From Patiria pectinifera (taxonomy: Eukaryota; Echinodermata; Asteroidea; Valvatida; Asterinidae): DNA of 64,000 nucleotides. Of this stretch, positions 40,051 to 53,155 are shown piece after piece (position 1 is the stretch's first letter; the number at the start of each line of letters is the position of its first letter). The stretch covers positions 26,228,392-26,292,391 of the forward strand of contig CM057142.1 of the NCBI GenBank assembly GCA_029964075.1. Reading direction: 5' to 3'. The notes below the pieces were generated by a model. The model ran no database searches and was not told the origin of the DNA. It saw nothing but the letters and a program-made list of their open reading frames with translations. Both the position numbers and the translations under genes were made by a program.

Positions 40051-41640
40051 TTTACATTTAGAAAAATGTGTTTTCTAAGCAGACATTGACACATGAAGAG
40101 CAAAGTTGCATGGTCTGCAGATTTCAGTCAGCATTAAAGTTTGAAGAGCTAGCTATAAAACCATCTAGTTTCAAATAATGTGCAGGGCAGTAATTCATGG
40201 TATTTTCCATGCTTTTGTGTACATCCATGTATTTAGCTGTGGCTTAATTGGTCCAGGATCCCCCTTATGGAAAACCTCATTAAAATTTAAAGAATGCCAG
40301 TGCGTTTAACCTTTGGAAAATAAAAGAATAGTATACATAATTGGAGTATGCAAAAGTATGACCTTTCAGCTGTATCGGTTAATTGTGCATGGTCTAGCAG
40401 TATGCTGTATGGGCTCCGTTCACCATTTACAAAAGAGGGCACGTTTTTACCACTTTTGAGAGCCCCTTGGACGGGTCACTGCGTGCGCGTACTGTACTGG
40501 TTCGGGCGAAGTACGCACAACTAGCACAAAGCTTAGCCATAGTGTCTTCGCGCATCTTCGCCCATGATCGTGAGGCGCCGTCAGCGTGCGAATACATTTG
40601 AATTTAACTTGCGATGGTCTCCCTGACTAGTCCCCACCCCCAATAACTTTTGATCATTCAAAATACGCAGTGGATGGACCAGGAACCAGTCTAGTTCTCC
40701 CCCAAACTCTCCTTTTCTTGCCGTTGAAGGGGCACTTACTTACAGGCACGAAGCCCATATTCCTGCAGTGCAGAGCTCTGCAAACTTTTAAATTGAGTAC
40801 ACATGTAATGCTACACACAAATACGTGACACATTCCAAAGGGTGAAATATTAGATACAAAAAAATATGTGGACAAAATGTAGTCCCATATTCAATCGGGA
40901 GCTGTTATCACCTGAGCAGGGTTCAATTCCTTCACTTTCTCAGAATGCACCTTAGGTGCAAAAGTTGCCTTACATGTAGCACTCTTCAAACACTCAGTCA
41001 AATTACTTTTCGAGTAATCAAAAACTAAATTATTCAAAAAAGGACAGCTCTAGTATTAATTTACATTTAGACGAAAAATTGTTGTTAAAACTTTCTAAGC
41101 AGACATGTCCACACATGAAATGCAAAGTTGCATGGTCTGCAGATTTCAGTTCGCATTAAAGTTTGAAGAGCTAGCTATAAAACCATCTACAGTGTAGTTG
41201 TTTCTAATAATGTGCAGGGCAGTATTCATGGTATTTAAATGCTTTTGTGTGTACATGTAAGCTGTACCCGGTAGCTTAATTGGTCCAGGGTCCCCCTTAT
41301 GGAAAACCTGATTGAAATTCAAAGAATGCCAGTGCCTTTGGAAAATAAAAGAATGATATACATAATTGGAGTATGCAAAACTATGCATGACCTTTCAGCT
41401 GTATCCCTTAAGTGTGCATGGTCTAGCAGTGTATTCCTGCAGCTGCAGACTTTTAAATCAGACATGTAATGCTACACATGTACTACATGACATATTCCAA
41501 AGGGTGAAATATTAGATACTGAAATTATGTGGACAAAATGTCGTCACATATTCAATTGGAGCTTTCATCACCTGAGCAGGGTCCAATTCCTTCACTTTCT
41601 CAGAACGCACTCCAGCTGCAAAAATTGACTTAGCACTTCC
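39970..41640 (+). repeat. Segmental tandem duplication, one copy interrupted
   Basis: 39,970-40,978 and 40,979-41,640 share a long ordered set of words: TCTAAGCAGACAT, GCATGGTCTGCAGATTTCAG, GAAGAGCTAGCTATAAAACC, CCCCCTTATGGAAAACCT, CATTCCAAAGGGTGAAATAT and CACCTGAGCAGGG. The first copy carries about 340 extra bases (about 40,410-40,755) absent from the second. This fits a tandem duplication followed by insertion in one copy or deletion in the other. Confidence 0.8.
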
Positions 41641-42910
41641 ATGTTTGTTCAGTCAATCATGGTAAAATGACGTAAAATAGCAAACGTCAGAATCCTGTGA
41701 ATTCTACATGAATGTCCTTTCTTACAAAACTTTTGGTCCAATATATCATAGAGAATTCCCACTCATAAAACAAGCTGTTTGAGATTTGCATTTCATTGAT
41801 AGTTATTCCTCTTTTTTAATTTTTTACTGCGCAACTCCACTTCTAAAAAGTGCAAAGGTCAAGCGAATGGCAGTCATCAACCTGAAGTCTCTCCCCCCCC
41901 CCCATTCCCTCACTCGCTCCACCTGTCTTCTGGGCATGCAGGATACAGCCTAGGGCCCCCTCCCTCAAGCCACAATGTGGTCTTTGTCAGACTAGCTCAT
42001 CCCTTGCCTGGGGCAGGACTATGGCTTGTCAGGGCTTGCACACACCTGGAAATGTCAGATGCTTGCAGAAACAGATGGAAACTGAATATACAGAGAAGAG
42101 GGGAAAAGTATCATATTTTGTCCAAACGAATAGGCCTACTGATTAGCTGAACTTTTGTACTGTTTTCTACCTTGACAGCTCTAAACATTAAGTATACAGA
42201 CAGCCCAAAACAGACATGTCTGTTCATTTTGTTCACACAAAGACTGATTAATTAGCTAAACTGCATTCTACCATGACATCTCTCAACAAAAAGTACAGAC
42301 AACCCCCATTAACAGACATGCCAGTTCATGCATATTTTTGTGTCTACTTGTACCCTCTGCTATGCATGGTAATTTTTACGACACAAATTTAATTATACCA
42401 GTGTACTATAGACATAATACTAGTGGTGGAGGTACCAGGATGCAATACACAATGTCTGTATGTAGCTTTACATTTGTACAGCCCAAACATGCTTAAATTG
42501 TGCCACAAGGCACTAATAAAATGGATTTTTTTTAAAAACGACATGATGCTGCACTTGTTAAACATATATACATGTACATGTATAGCACTTTTTGGTTAAT
42601 TCTATTAAAAAAAAGAACAATTTGTAGACTTTACTTAGTAAATGTTGGCTTTTTGTCTTCACCATTGCAACTATGCTGCCTTCACCAATGCAACTACTGG
42701 AACACTATATTTACAGTGTTGCCAAGAGCTTGTGGTTGAAAAAAAATGTAAAAGAAAATTCATAAGCTTGCTAGGATGATACTCCAATGCCACAAGTCTT
42801 CTCTGCAATCCGTCTAAAATCAGTCGTTATTGGCACAATTTCCCAACTCTTTTAATAATTATAAAATAATTAACAGTTCTGTGACAATTTTTGTGTGTGC
42901 CTGGATTATC
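41641..42910. other. No gene seen
   Basis: AT-rich non-coding sequence. A poly-C run near 41,890 and TACATGTA words near 42,570 are the only notable features. Confidence 0.5.
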
Positions 42911-43248
42911 CTAGAGAGGTCAAATTGACCATGGGATAAAGTTTTCAATTTTAGGCATTGGGACAAAGTTAGCCTACTTGCCTCTGTGAATTGCCCGGCC
43001 TACACAAAATGTGTTAAGCAAGTAAGTACCGGTACAATTCTAAACACTTTCTTGCTATCACCTCATGCTAAAAATGCATGTAAACATGTTTACAAACAGA
43101 TAGCAAGAAAGTGTTTAAATTTGTGTTTACTTGTTAAACACATTTTTTGTAGGCCAGGCAATTATCCACACAGAGGCAATTAGGCTACCTTTGTCCCAAT
43201 GCCTAAAATTGAAATCTTGGTCCAATCTTTAATTTGACCTCTCTCTGT
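42911..43248. mobile_element. Long palindromic foldback element
   Basis: The left arm from AGAGAGGTCAAATTGACC runs through TTCAATTTTAGGCATTGGGA and AACACTTTCTTGCTATC. The right arm is the inverse of the same order, ending TTTGACCTCTCT. The arms are about 150 bp with modest divergence, around a loop of about 30 bp near 43,075. It is a non-autonomous foldback element. Confidence 0.85.
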
Positions 43249-44224
43249 CAAAAATTTTCAGATTTGGACGTTTGATGTCTCTTCTTTTTTTTTTAAGTGG
43301 AAAGGCGTATCTTTCAAACCTATATTATCTATGTTGGTTAAACATGCTACGTCTGGCATGTCTTTATATTTTGTTTGCATTTTTTTGATACACAGTGTAC
43401 GTTTATTAGTACACTGTGTTATTAGTTAACTGTGCTGAACATATATGGCCCAAATAACAGCGGGCTATTGAGTTTTATTGTCTTCTTTGTGCATTTCCTG
43501 CATTTGGAGGTGAGGGCTGAAAGCTCCAAAAACTCCTCATTAAAAATGCTTTTGGTTTGGGAAATACCCCCCAGCTGCTCTTGCATGTTGTTTGTTTCAG
43601 ATGCTTGAAATGGTCCTTTATTGGCGGGTACCTCTCGACCCGACAAGCATTTAATTCATCATTTCTTGTTTTCGTGCTCCCCAGCCACATATGACAAGAA
43701 TAGTTTGCCCATGGATGCTGTTGCTTACATTCACATGCACAAGTGCAGAAGTGTTCGAAAAAGTGGAGAATAACCATTTTCCTCCTTTTTTTCTATTCAT
43801 CTTTTTCTTTATCTTCAGAGCAGATTTGGAGAAATCACATCAATTTCTACTAGAAATTTGTCCAGTTTATCTTGATTAAGTAAAACAAACAAACAAGCAA
43901 GCAATCCCATTAACAAACAAAAATGAATAATGATAGTCCCGTCTGATCTTTCTGCCTATTGTTAAAAATGTGTACAATGCATGTCGACTCATACATTGCT
44001 AAAATATTTGAACCCCTGAGAGCAGAACATCTACGTTTTAATTTTTAATTACCTATTGTATTTTCCATTTTTAGAATATACTAACACGGCTGAATGCCCT
44101 TCACTTCATATAGAAGTTGAAAATGTGATTTATGGGGCTATCTCTCATTTAAATTTATAATTGTTCCTATACAAATAATTTGTTTTCTCTTGCAAGTCAT
44201 GTAATTATAGCACTACCAGTGTTG

Positions 44225-44420
44225 GAGTACTCGTGCTCATGCTCCTACTCAGTACAATTCGAGTACACGCAAGTACTCAGCCTGTACTCGACTATCAGTA
44301 CTGGAAAATTATTTGGACTCGGCCCGTACTCGATTCATTGTACTCAAATTTTGGCACAGACTCGTTGGTTTGGACTCGATACTCGACTCCAATACTCGGG
44401 AGTACAAATCGAGTACATTT
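44225..44420. repeat. GTACTCGAGTAC-style repeat
   Basis: Dense TACTC, GAGTAC and GACTCG words in both orientations, as in the terminal regions of hAT-type MITEs. A related short stretch is near 30,070-30,160. Confidence 0.4.
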
Positions 44421-44757
44421 TAAAAAATTGATTATAAAGCTCATCCTGGACGCAACGCGAGCGTGGTGGCGTGGTTGCAGTCTGTATTACAGACAAGCAG
44501 CGCGTGCATACGCCCCCACTCACTGTGCGATAGATGTGCGCCTTTTTTTATAGTGCAAACAATGTACATAAAGATAATGTACATTTATACAGCTAAATGT
44601 ATCCTCCAGCATGTGACCTAGCTCAATGAGCACGAAGCTGAAAATGCGCACCGAGTATACATGTACGCGGTGCGCAAACACGTGCCGCTTTCCGTTTTGG
44701 TTACGATAATTTTATTTTCTGCAAACTTATCAACCTGTAAACATTTTGTACAGGCCA

Positions 44758-45390
44758 TTTACTCAAGAGCAAATGGTTTTCAGTAAAAGCGTTTGCTTTA
44801 TTCTTATTCATACAGATGCGAGTAAATGCTTACAAATTAATAGTAAATGCAAATGCCACGTTTTTATTCATATGAACTATGGTATAATTTGTACTTTATG
44901 CGCTTTGTAAAGATTCATTTTTTGCGATTAACATTAATAGGCCTAAATGCAGTAATTTTTGCGCAGACTTAAGCCTATGTTCTTTTATATTTTCAAGGTA
45001 GCCCCAACCCAGCCTTGAAATATGACAAGTAAATATTTGAAATCTGAAGCATTTACTCCTTTTTATTGATATTAAACGAAGTAAACGCATATAGTGTAGC
45101 ACAAGCTAAAAGGTAAAAAGTAATTATTTTCAGATTTTAGCAAATGGTTTTTAGTAAAAGCGTTCGTTTAATTTTCATTCATACAGATGTGAGTAAATTT
45201 ATGCTTAAAAATTGGAAGTAAAGCCAATGCCATGTTTTATTCATACGAACATGGTATCATTTGTACTTTATGAACTTTGTTAATATTAAATTTTCGCGAT
45301 TAACATTAATAAATTCAGTAATTTTTGAGCAGAATTATTTGCTTTATAATTTCAAGGTTGCCCCGACCCAGCCTTGAAATGACAAACTTA
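44758..45390 (+). repeat. Two-copy tandem duplication, period about 371 bp
   Basis: 44,758-45,024 and 45,138-45,390 share GCAAATGGTTTT, AGTAAAAGCG, TTCATACAGATG, GCGATTAACATTAATA, GCAGTAATTTTTG and CCAGCCTTGAAAT in the same order. The copies are diverged. There is no coding content. Confidence 0.75.
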
Positions 45391-46911
45391 ACATGACCCT
45401 CAAGGTAAGGCCCAGCGTATGCATGCGCTGCCGATCTACATGTAGTCTTTTTATTCTATAGGCCTATCTATGATTACGGCCTCGTCTAGTTCCCGACTTC
45501 CCAATGCTACTTACATTCAAAGTCATAGCACTGAGGATTCGTGAATCGGGAGCCAGCCAAGCCCATGCTTCGTGTGTTCGCTCGCCGCTTCACGGTAACC
45601 ATTTCGGGATTTTTCCCAAGCATAATCTTTGTCCCAGCAACACGTATTGTCTGTTGCCTAGGGAAATCTCTGGAATTTTACAGAAATTGTATTTTGACTG
45701 ATTGCAAAGCATTTCCACGGTCACATGGACTTCAATTGCCTATCACATATGTGCTACATCATTGCAATTTTGTCTTAGTGTTATGGTTGTATGAATGATT
45801 GAATATGTCATCAGTTTCAGATATAATTAAATGGGGATTACAGTACATGTTTTTTTAATTAAATTTAATTTAATTTAATTTAGCGGCCCATGGCCACACT
45901 CTTTTTTTTTTAATTTGAGGATATTCATTGGATACTGCAAGGATAACCCATCCACTGGGACCTTGACCGTCACGTACTTGTACATATGCACTAACCAGCT
46001 GAATGAGAATCATTAGGATGTAGGTCAAAATATGAAATGGCATCTTTTGAATCAGACATAATTTACTTAAGAGATCAAAATTGTGCATACATGGTGTAGG
46101 TTTTCTCTGTTTTCTCTTAGTATCCATGGAGCTGAAACTTAATTCACAGGATAATGAACCCTACAATAATTAAGATTTTGAACAATTTTGTTGCTTCAAA
46201 CGAAATAAAATACACAAAATTGCAAATCCTGTGATGAACTTTTAAAAATGGCCCGTGAAATGTTCTCTCCTCAAAAATGTTGTCTGTACTCTGCAAAACT
46301 AATTGAGTCCCTTTCAGCTTTCCACAAGCCAAACTAGCCCAAACTTATAGTTTGACCTTTTGGGGTACAATTAAGGCACATAGACATCCACGCGACGGCA
46401 ATTAAGCCAGCCAGTCTCATAATAGATCGAGTCACTCCCCTCCCTCCTTTCAGTGATCATAGTCATCATCACCACCCAGCATCGCCACCGCCAGTGATTG
46501 CGTGTGGGCCTTAAATCCAAGGGGTTTGAACCAGGAGGGGCCTTGTCATTGGTTTCCGTGAGTTGTCAATTAGGGACAGGCCGGCGGTCCTGATAAAAAG
46601 CATGCATCTATGGAATCTATTTGTGTGGTGGCATTGACCGTGGGCAGGAAAACCTGTATGATACATATATACGTGTATCTCAGAGGATTGTTTGCTTCAA
46701 TTAACTGTTGTCAGGTTTGATAATGGCTTCACTGATGATAGGTCAGAATAAAGCCATATTTTTTCAGTAAAACTTTCGTAAAAAAAAAGGGGTGTAATTG
46801 CAAAATGACTGAGACAGAACTGGGCAGTGGGTCAAATATGAGTAACTGAAGGATTTTGAAATTTGGGTAAAATCTCTCAAAGCTGTACATATGTATTTTT
46901 AAAAATGCAAT
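45391..46911. other. Non-coding; short repeat fragment and a low-repeat stretch
   Basis: An (AATTT)n run lies at about 45,851-45,882. A fragment of the TTAA MITE family is near 46,165-46,240 (TTTTGTTGCTTCAAACGAAA). The stretch 46,380-46,600 is less repetitive and GC-richer, with no ORF. Confidence 0.45.
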
Positions 46912-47405
46912 AAAATCTAAAGACGCATGCTTAACAACTAACCTGATGAAGTTTTAGCTCTGTGAATGCTGTATATTTTGAGAATACAATAAGCCTATTC
47001 TAGGATCTCGATTTCAATTCAATTTCAAAAGTTGCCGAGTAATATTTTGAATTGCCCCTGAAATCAGCATCACGAACACGTTTTTATTCAGCGGGATATG
47101 AACGCGATTTCACGTACTGAACCGACGAATAATAGCAACCGCGTGTGTGTCGTGTCAACATTTGCTTGTACCCATTCACGGATTCGCCCAATTACAAACC
47201 AACTATTAACAGAAATTTCCAAAAATGCATCACTTGACTCATCTTTAGAAATGAGCTCTTTTATTGTGGCATGCCAGAAGGCATAATTTCACAGGGACTT
47301 TAAAACCATTACTACCCCGGTATCTTTAAACCAAGTAAGCCTTTTAACAATAATTTGGTCAGTTAGGTTATGGATAGCTGCAAATGATATACATGTACTC
47401 TCCCT
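46912..47405 (-). mobile_element. TTAA-flanked MITE family, copy C
   Basis: In inverse orientation to copy A, it contains CTAACCTGATGAAGTTTTAG, GATCTCGATTTCAATTC, AATAATAGCAACCGCG and GGCATGCCAGAAGG. The right terminus TACTCTCCCT adjoins TTAA at 47,406-47,409. The other end lacks about 70 bp. Confidence 0.8.
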
Positions 47406-47964
47406 TTAATAGGTTCGATGGTCCTGTTTCAGTGTGGGGCGTTCTATGTGAGTCAACTACTAGACCTTCCCCTTCCCCTGTTTTGCCCAGCCTCTTGCCA
47501 ACCTCCTTACACCCACATACATGTTGGGCAGGAAATTCACCCTGTCTACTTTGGGCTCATTTCCCTTCTGGGCACAGTGCATACATGTGTGCATGCACAT
47601 AATGAGAAATGATCAAGTTAGCATGGCAACATTTTAAATGGCTCATTTGAAATTTGCTGATGTCGTCAATTTTATGAATTCACTTCTGGCTAGATTGTAA
47701 AATGAAGGCAAGGTAGAAGCATTCTGAAGATTTCAAGGTTTGCTTGGTAGAAAGTTCATAGGTTTGCGATAGCATTCATGTAGATTTGACTACATGCATG
47801 CGACCGCAAACTTGAACATCTATTATAGATTATTCTGAGGTCTATTGACTGTTGGTATGCAAAAAAACAAACAAATATGCATTTTTGACAAAAATTGATT
47901 TTTGAGTGTCAGAATAAATTTACCATTGTGTGAAGGTTAGCAGCAGTCAGTCATTCAACCACTC

Positions 47965-48395
47965 TTCATAAATACATTGTACCTAAGACAGTTTACCCAT
48001 TCCTATTGGTCGAGAGCCCCTCACGTGGGTGATTTTAAACTGCTGATAAAACGCCAACTTGTTTTAAACACTTACCGGTAATTCCTGCACCACTGCGTTT
48101 TGCACCACATTGCGCAGTACACACCGTGTGCTCGTCGATCTCCATTAAAGGAGATTTTTAGCACTACGCGTGTGAGAGACAGACCAAAGAAATGGCAAGA
48201 GGGGTGGTTCACAGGTAAAAGGTAAAATTGTTGAACAAAATCGTTTGAAAATTGTGAATTTTTGACTTGTTTTGACTTTTTGACCGAAACGTTCATTGCG
48301 AATGGGAATAAATATGTTTGGATAGGCCATTATCAGCATCCAGGCCCCTAGCTGGTTTAAAACGTACTTGTTTAAAACTGGCCAAGCACGTTTTT
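47965..48395 (-). mobile_element. Dispersed element, inverted copy of the one in ARHGAP11A intron 4
   Basis: TTCATAAATAC, TAAGACAGTTTACCCATTCC, CCTCACGTG, AGCATCCAGGCCCC and AAACTGGCCAAGCACG match the element at 14,900-15,460 in the opposite sense. It is moderately diverged. Confidence 0.5.
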
Positions 48396-48832
48396 ATTCC
48401 AGTAATTTACACATTTCCAAGTCAGATCCACCATAATGTGCAGGTATGTGAAATATATTGGTGAAATAGTAAGCTTTTAACAGTTTTAGAAACAGTTTTT
48501 TTAATTTATTTTTTATATTTTTTTGAGTGAGGAAAAGAATAACAGACGTATTCATAAGATGGAATTTGCGTCGGGGTGAAATCAATAGGTTTTGCCCTTT
48601 GAGTCCTACCCGAGTGATTTTTTCTTACTTTCACTTGGGAGGTAACACAGGCTGAGAATACAGTGTTTATATACGTCGGTGAAGAGCAAAACCTAATATT
48701 GAATAATAGATGTGAAATAATAATGTGCAGTTTGTAACATGAATTAGTGTCACCAATTCTCTGAAAATCATCATGCAGTATTGAAACATCTCATTCAGAA
48801 AAGTTGAATAGATGAAATAAGTGTTGCATTAA

Positions 48833-49130
48833 AACCCTCCTCAAAATCAATCAAGTGGCTGTTTTTAAACAGTAAAGAACTCCCAGCCTACATAATTATA
48901 GCAGGATTGAGTGGCTGTGACTGGAAATGTAACTTCATACAATATGCTTTGACTGTATAGGTGATTGATAAGCCAGCTGTGCCCACCACTTGCCTGCTTT
49001 TGTCTGTTGACTAGTCACAGTACTATGATTATGACTGTAGGTGACTAGCCTGTGTAAAAGACATGGCAGGGGAAGATGATTGATTTTTTTTTGGACTGTC
49101 TGTGACTGTTCAGACTGCAGGAGGGTTAAT
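48833..49130. repeat. Dispersed inverted-repeat element, copy 2
   Basis: The ends AACCCTCCT and AGGAGGGTT frame about 300 bp related in inverse to 1,473-1,817 (AAAGAACTCCCAGCCT, GGCTGTGACTGG, GACTAGCCTGTGTAAAAGAC). Confidence 0.55.
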
Positions 49131-51522
49131 GTTGTTAATTCTAATTCAAAGTCTCCTCTGGCGTGTATTTTATCTAAATAGGGCTTGAGATACTGAAAGG
49201 TTTGAGTACTCACAATGCATATAATCTCCTGTAGAAGGCATACATTTAGTTTCAAGATTGACAGTGTAGTTTCCCTGGATCCATGAATGTCAAATGTCAT
49301 TAATGAACCAAGGTTCTGGAGGGGTGCACTTTTATGCAATTTTTGATTACTTTTTGGAACTCTTCTCTCTTGAGTGTTATCAGTTTTGGTTGTCAGATAT
49401 GGCCTATTTAATATTTTTTCTACCGGTTAAGATCAGTTTAAATGTGTGAGTCACACAACCAGGACTTTATGCAAAAGGTGAGATCCAACCATATCAATGA
49501 AGGCAAAAGAAGGTTATACGACATACTTAAAAAAAGAAGAAGATGAACTGCCACACCATTGTACTCGATATTGTTCATCATCACTGCATCACTGTCAATC
49601 CAGCAGGGCACAGAGGGTCGTTGGAACGGCGAAACTGAATACGCAGGTACACGATCAAGTTACCCACCCAGCCAATAATGAACCCACGCTCAATCCAAAA
49701 GGGCTTGCGCATTGATGACGTGCCACCTCCAATCAACCCCCAAGGCTCCTCCCACTCATCATTGCAAGGAACCATGGGTAATATGACAGATTGCCTCTGC
49801 TATGTACCACCTCTCACCTAATCTATCTTCATCCCCCATATTTTATCTTGTCCATATCTCTCCTATATGTTCCGAACTCTTGATACCGCTGTAAAAATTC
49901 TACTGACACTGTATACACTGCCTTTGGACAATCAAAAACCCCCGCGTAAATTTACATATGCTGGCCTGGGATTTACAGCCGGCCCAGTGACTGAGTGGTG
50001 GCCAGCTGTCTGTATTTTAATGGTCCCTGGGAGATGATGTGCATGCGTGCGTGTGTGAAGAAGCAAGCTGATACTAACTGAGGCATCTTCAATTATGAGC
50101 GGTTATGACAGATGCTTTAATTGCCCGGCTGCGTTCTCCTCCAATTACAGTGCGACAGTGTGGATAATGCTCCTCCCCCATTGGCTTCTGCGGCTTGCTG
50201 GAGCTGTGTGGCATTGATTGTTCTCCATGTAGTTTTTTAGACTCTCTTGTTTCATCGGCTACATCACAGTGCCCATACTCTGGTTCTGGATACAGTGTGC
50301 CGTGTGCGGGTCAGTGGATGCGTTGTTGGAGAGCAGTCGGCGCTTGTCGGCACCAAAGATGACTAATGAGGGAAGACAGTTCTTGCCCGTATCACATAGT
50401 TTATCTAGTCTTACTGAAGAGCTAGCGAAGGCATGCATGTAATAGGCTCATATACTCTTAATTGCCATTCAGTTTTGAGAGCTACAAAGTGAGAACAAGC
50501 AGAAACCGCTCTTTGCATAAGGTAAGATATTGGTTGTTTGCTGTATTACAGCATTTTTGTTTTTAACTGCATTTCTTTAATTATTCATGTGTGCATTGAA
50601 AGCTGATGTAATTACAATCGGAGTTCATGCATGATGCGCATACAAAAGTAGTGTGGACTATTGTCAACAATTGTAATTTGATTGTGTGCAGATACTCAAC
50701 TTGCTGGGAAACTAATTAAGCTAAAGAGGGTACTTAAATTACGCATATAGTGTTCTCTTGCATTGTGCATTTATTATGCAAATGTGCAGTTTAAATCTCT
50801 ATTTCGAAAATGCATGCATGTATTCAGGTAGGATAATTACATACATTTTCCTCAAAGTTGTTTCATAAAGGATTTCATTTTGTGCAACTACAGTCTGTGT
50901 ATACATATATGGGTGTGAGTGGTTGTAAAGTCTGTGGTCTGACATTTGTACTTCTATTTTGATTTATATTCAATGATTTGTAAAATGTTAGGCCTATAAC
51001 ACATTATATCTGCTCCTAGACAGCTTTTCCCCCTTTTTTCAATGTCAGTAGGCCCTATGTGGTGTCCATCATTGGATTACGTATATTTGCCTTTAGAAAT
51101 ATTGTGCTTATAAACATTTTTTTCTTAAAATGCACAATTGTACAGTAGTACAACAGAAATTACAGAATACATGTTATCAACTTCATTTTGAATTTTTTTT
51201 TATAGCAAGCTGCTGTGCTTTTCAACTTTGTAAGGAACATTATGTGTGAAGTAAAAGCCTTTAACTTTTTGTGATCTGAATCAAGGGCAATCTCTCAAGT
51301 GCTGCAACTTAAAAAAAAAAAAAAAAAAAAAAAGGCAAATGTGCACTACAAGCAATTTTTTTTCTCTCAAGACATTATGCCTATTCACTGTATTTAAACA
51401 TAATAGTGAATTAATTATTAATCTTGTACATGTAGCCTATACATGTATATTCCTACAAATGTACATGTACCATTAGGGAGACACGTTATCGTAATTTCTT
51501 CGACAATAGGGAGACACTGGTC
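49131..51522. other. Low-repeat non-coding stretch, possible regulatory DNA
   Basis: From about 49,600 to 50,520 the sequence is relatively complex and free of the dispersed repeats. It contains clustered homeodomain-type TAATTA/CAATTA words, ATTGTTCT and CCATTGGC. A donor-like CATAAG|GTAAGA at 50,521-50,522 could close a 5' untranslated exon. A 23-nt poly-A run is at 51,311-51,333. No coding exon was recognised; the regulatory reading is inference. Confidence 0.3.
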
Positions 51523-51552
51523 ATTAGGGAGACATGTTCATGTCTCCCTAAT
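51475..51552. repeat. TTAGGGAGACA repeats with a perfect hairpin
   Basis: Variants of ATTAGGGAGACA occur near 51,473, 51,506 and 51,523. The last reads directly into its inverse (ATTAGGGAGACATG, TT, CATGTCTCCCTAAT at 51,523-51,552), a perfect 14-bp stem with a 2-nt loop. Confidence 0.85.
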
Positions 51553-52597
51553 TCCACAGCCCCCCTTTAGAGGCAAAATTTTACTGTCGCAATCAGGCTA
51601 TATTTGTTGCTCGTGGTCTAATTAGTAAGAATACCGCATTTTGTGGGAAAAGGGATAAGGGAATATTGGGTTAGGGCACATTTAAGTTTTTTCAAAACAA
51701 GATAATTTACAAATTCCTGATATTAATTCAGGTCAACCTTATTGGTGTTCATCTACATATACGCAGCTCAGCAGAGTTTAACATTTTCTTCCCTCATTAA
51801 TACATTCCCCGTTTATAGGTAAAACAGTTTCAATTTTGCTTCAGTAATAAATGAATAAAGTGTGTACATACCTTTGGGTAATTTTGTATTTGCAATTATG
51901 AGGAATTAATTGCCTGCCGTTTTTTATGACCCTACAGGATTGACTAGCTCACATTATTGCAAATGGTGGTTTCTGCCATGTTTGTACAGTGTACCGTACC
52001 TTGAAATGCCTGGCACGACTTATTTGACGGCGGCCATTTGGGACGGACTGTTGCCTGTCTGGATAAAATGATGGGATCTTATAAGTTCGAGTGAGGTTAG
52101 AAAGTGCGAACTCACAGAACATACATGTATGTATACATGTGTGTGTTTCTTAGCCAGAGACGGCAGGTAGGGGCAGTGAACTTGATAAATGTATACGGAG
52201 GCACCGAGGCCTACTGCCTGTTGCTGCTTTAATGGGCCTACTTAGTGGTGCTGTGGAGTTTGCCAAATTTGTTTTCTTAAATCGGGCTTACGTTTACTTG
52301 CTTATATTATTGGCTGATGGTTTCAGGAGAAAGATTTAGGCCTTTAAACATGTACTATGTATGTATGTAGTTTCCACATCCAGTGGAATGCTTTGTCTGG
52401 ATGGAAACTTGACTTGCATTTGAAGATGTCAAGCCTTGAAAACGTAGTAGTTTAAAACTGAATCACATGGTCCATGTCTGGATCCTGCAGGTTGGAATCC
52501 ATTATTGCCAGCCTTAGCTTGGGGTCATACTTGAGTCCGGGTTTAACTTCAGACTCTAGGTGTAGAGCTTGAACAAGATAAAAGCATTGTCCTTTAA

Positions 52598-53155
52598 AGG
52601 TAGAGTGCATCATTTGCAGCTATCCAAAAAGTTACTGACAAAATTATTGTTGAAAAGCATACTTGGTTTAAAGAAACTGATGGCACTAAACTCCCTGTGA
52701 AATTATTCTTTTTGGCATGCTGTCATTTTGAAGAAAACAATAAAAGAAGGTCATTTCCAAAGATGCTTCTAAAGACGTATTTTTGAAAATCTCCGTCGGT
52801 AGTTTGTTTTTAATTCAGCGAAGCTGTGAATGGGTGTGCAGAAGCATTGACATGACACACACATGCGCGCGGTTGCTATAATTTGTTGGTTCAGTGTGTG
52901 ACATCACATAGCTGCAATCAGCTGAATGAGAACTTGTCCCAGACGCTGATTTCGGACACAATTCAAAACATGACTCTGCATCTTTTGAATTGAAATCGAG
53001 ATTCTATTCTAGGAATATACATATACCGGTATACAGCATTCACTAAGCTAAAATTTCATGAGGTTAGTTGTTTATAAGCACCCTTCTTTAGATTTTGAGC
53101 ACTTTTGTTGCTTCAAGCGAAACAAATGCACTAATGACAAATGATATACTCTACT
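52598..53155 (+). mobile_element. TTAA-flanked MITE family, copy D (intact)
   Basis: Both ends are present. It starts AGGTAGAGTGCATCATTTGC after TTAA (52,594-52,597) and ends ATGATATACTCTACT before TTAA (53,156-53,159). Length is 558 bp. The exact TTAA on both sides suggests a piggyBac- or Kolobok-mobilised non-autonomous element. Confidence 0.88.

Noticed and set aside
49581..49775. Minus-strand ORF with a hydrophobic W-rich stretch (GFIIGWVGNLIVYLRI)
   Set aside because: It is short, without splice signals or a recognisable family, and lies in a stretch that looks regulatory.
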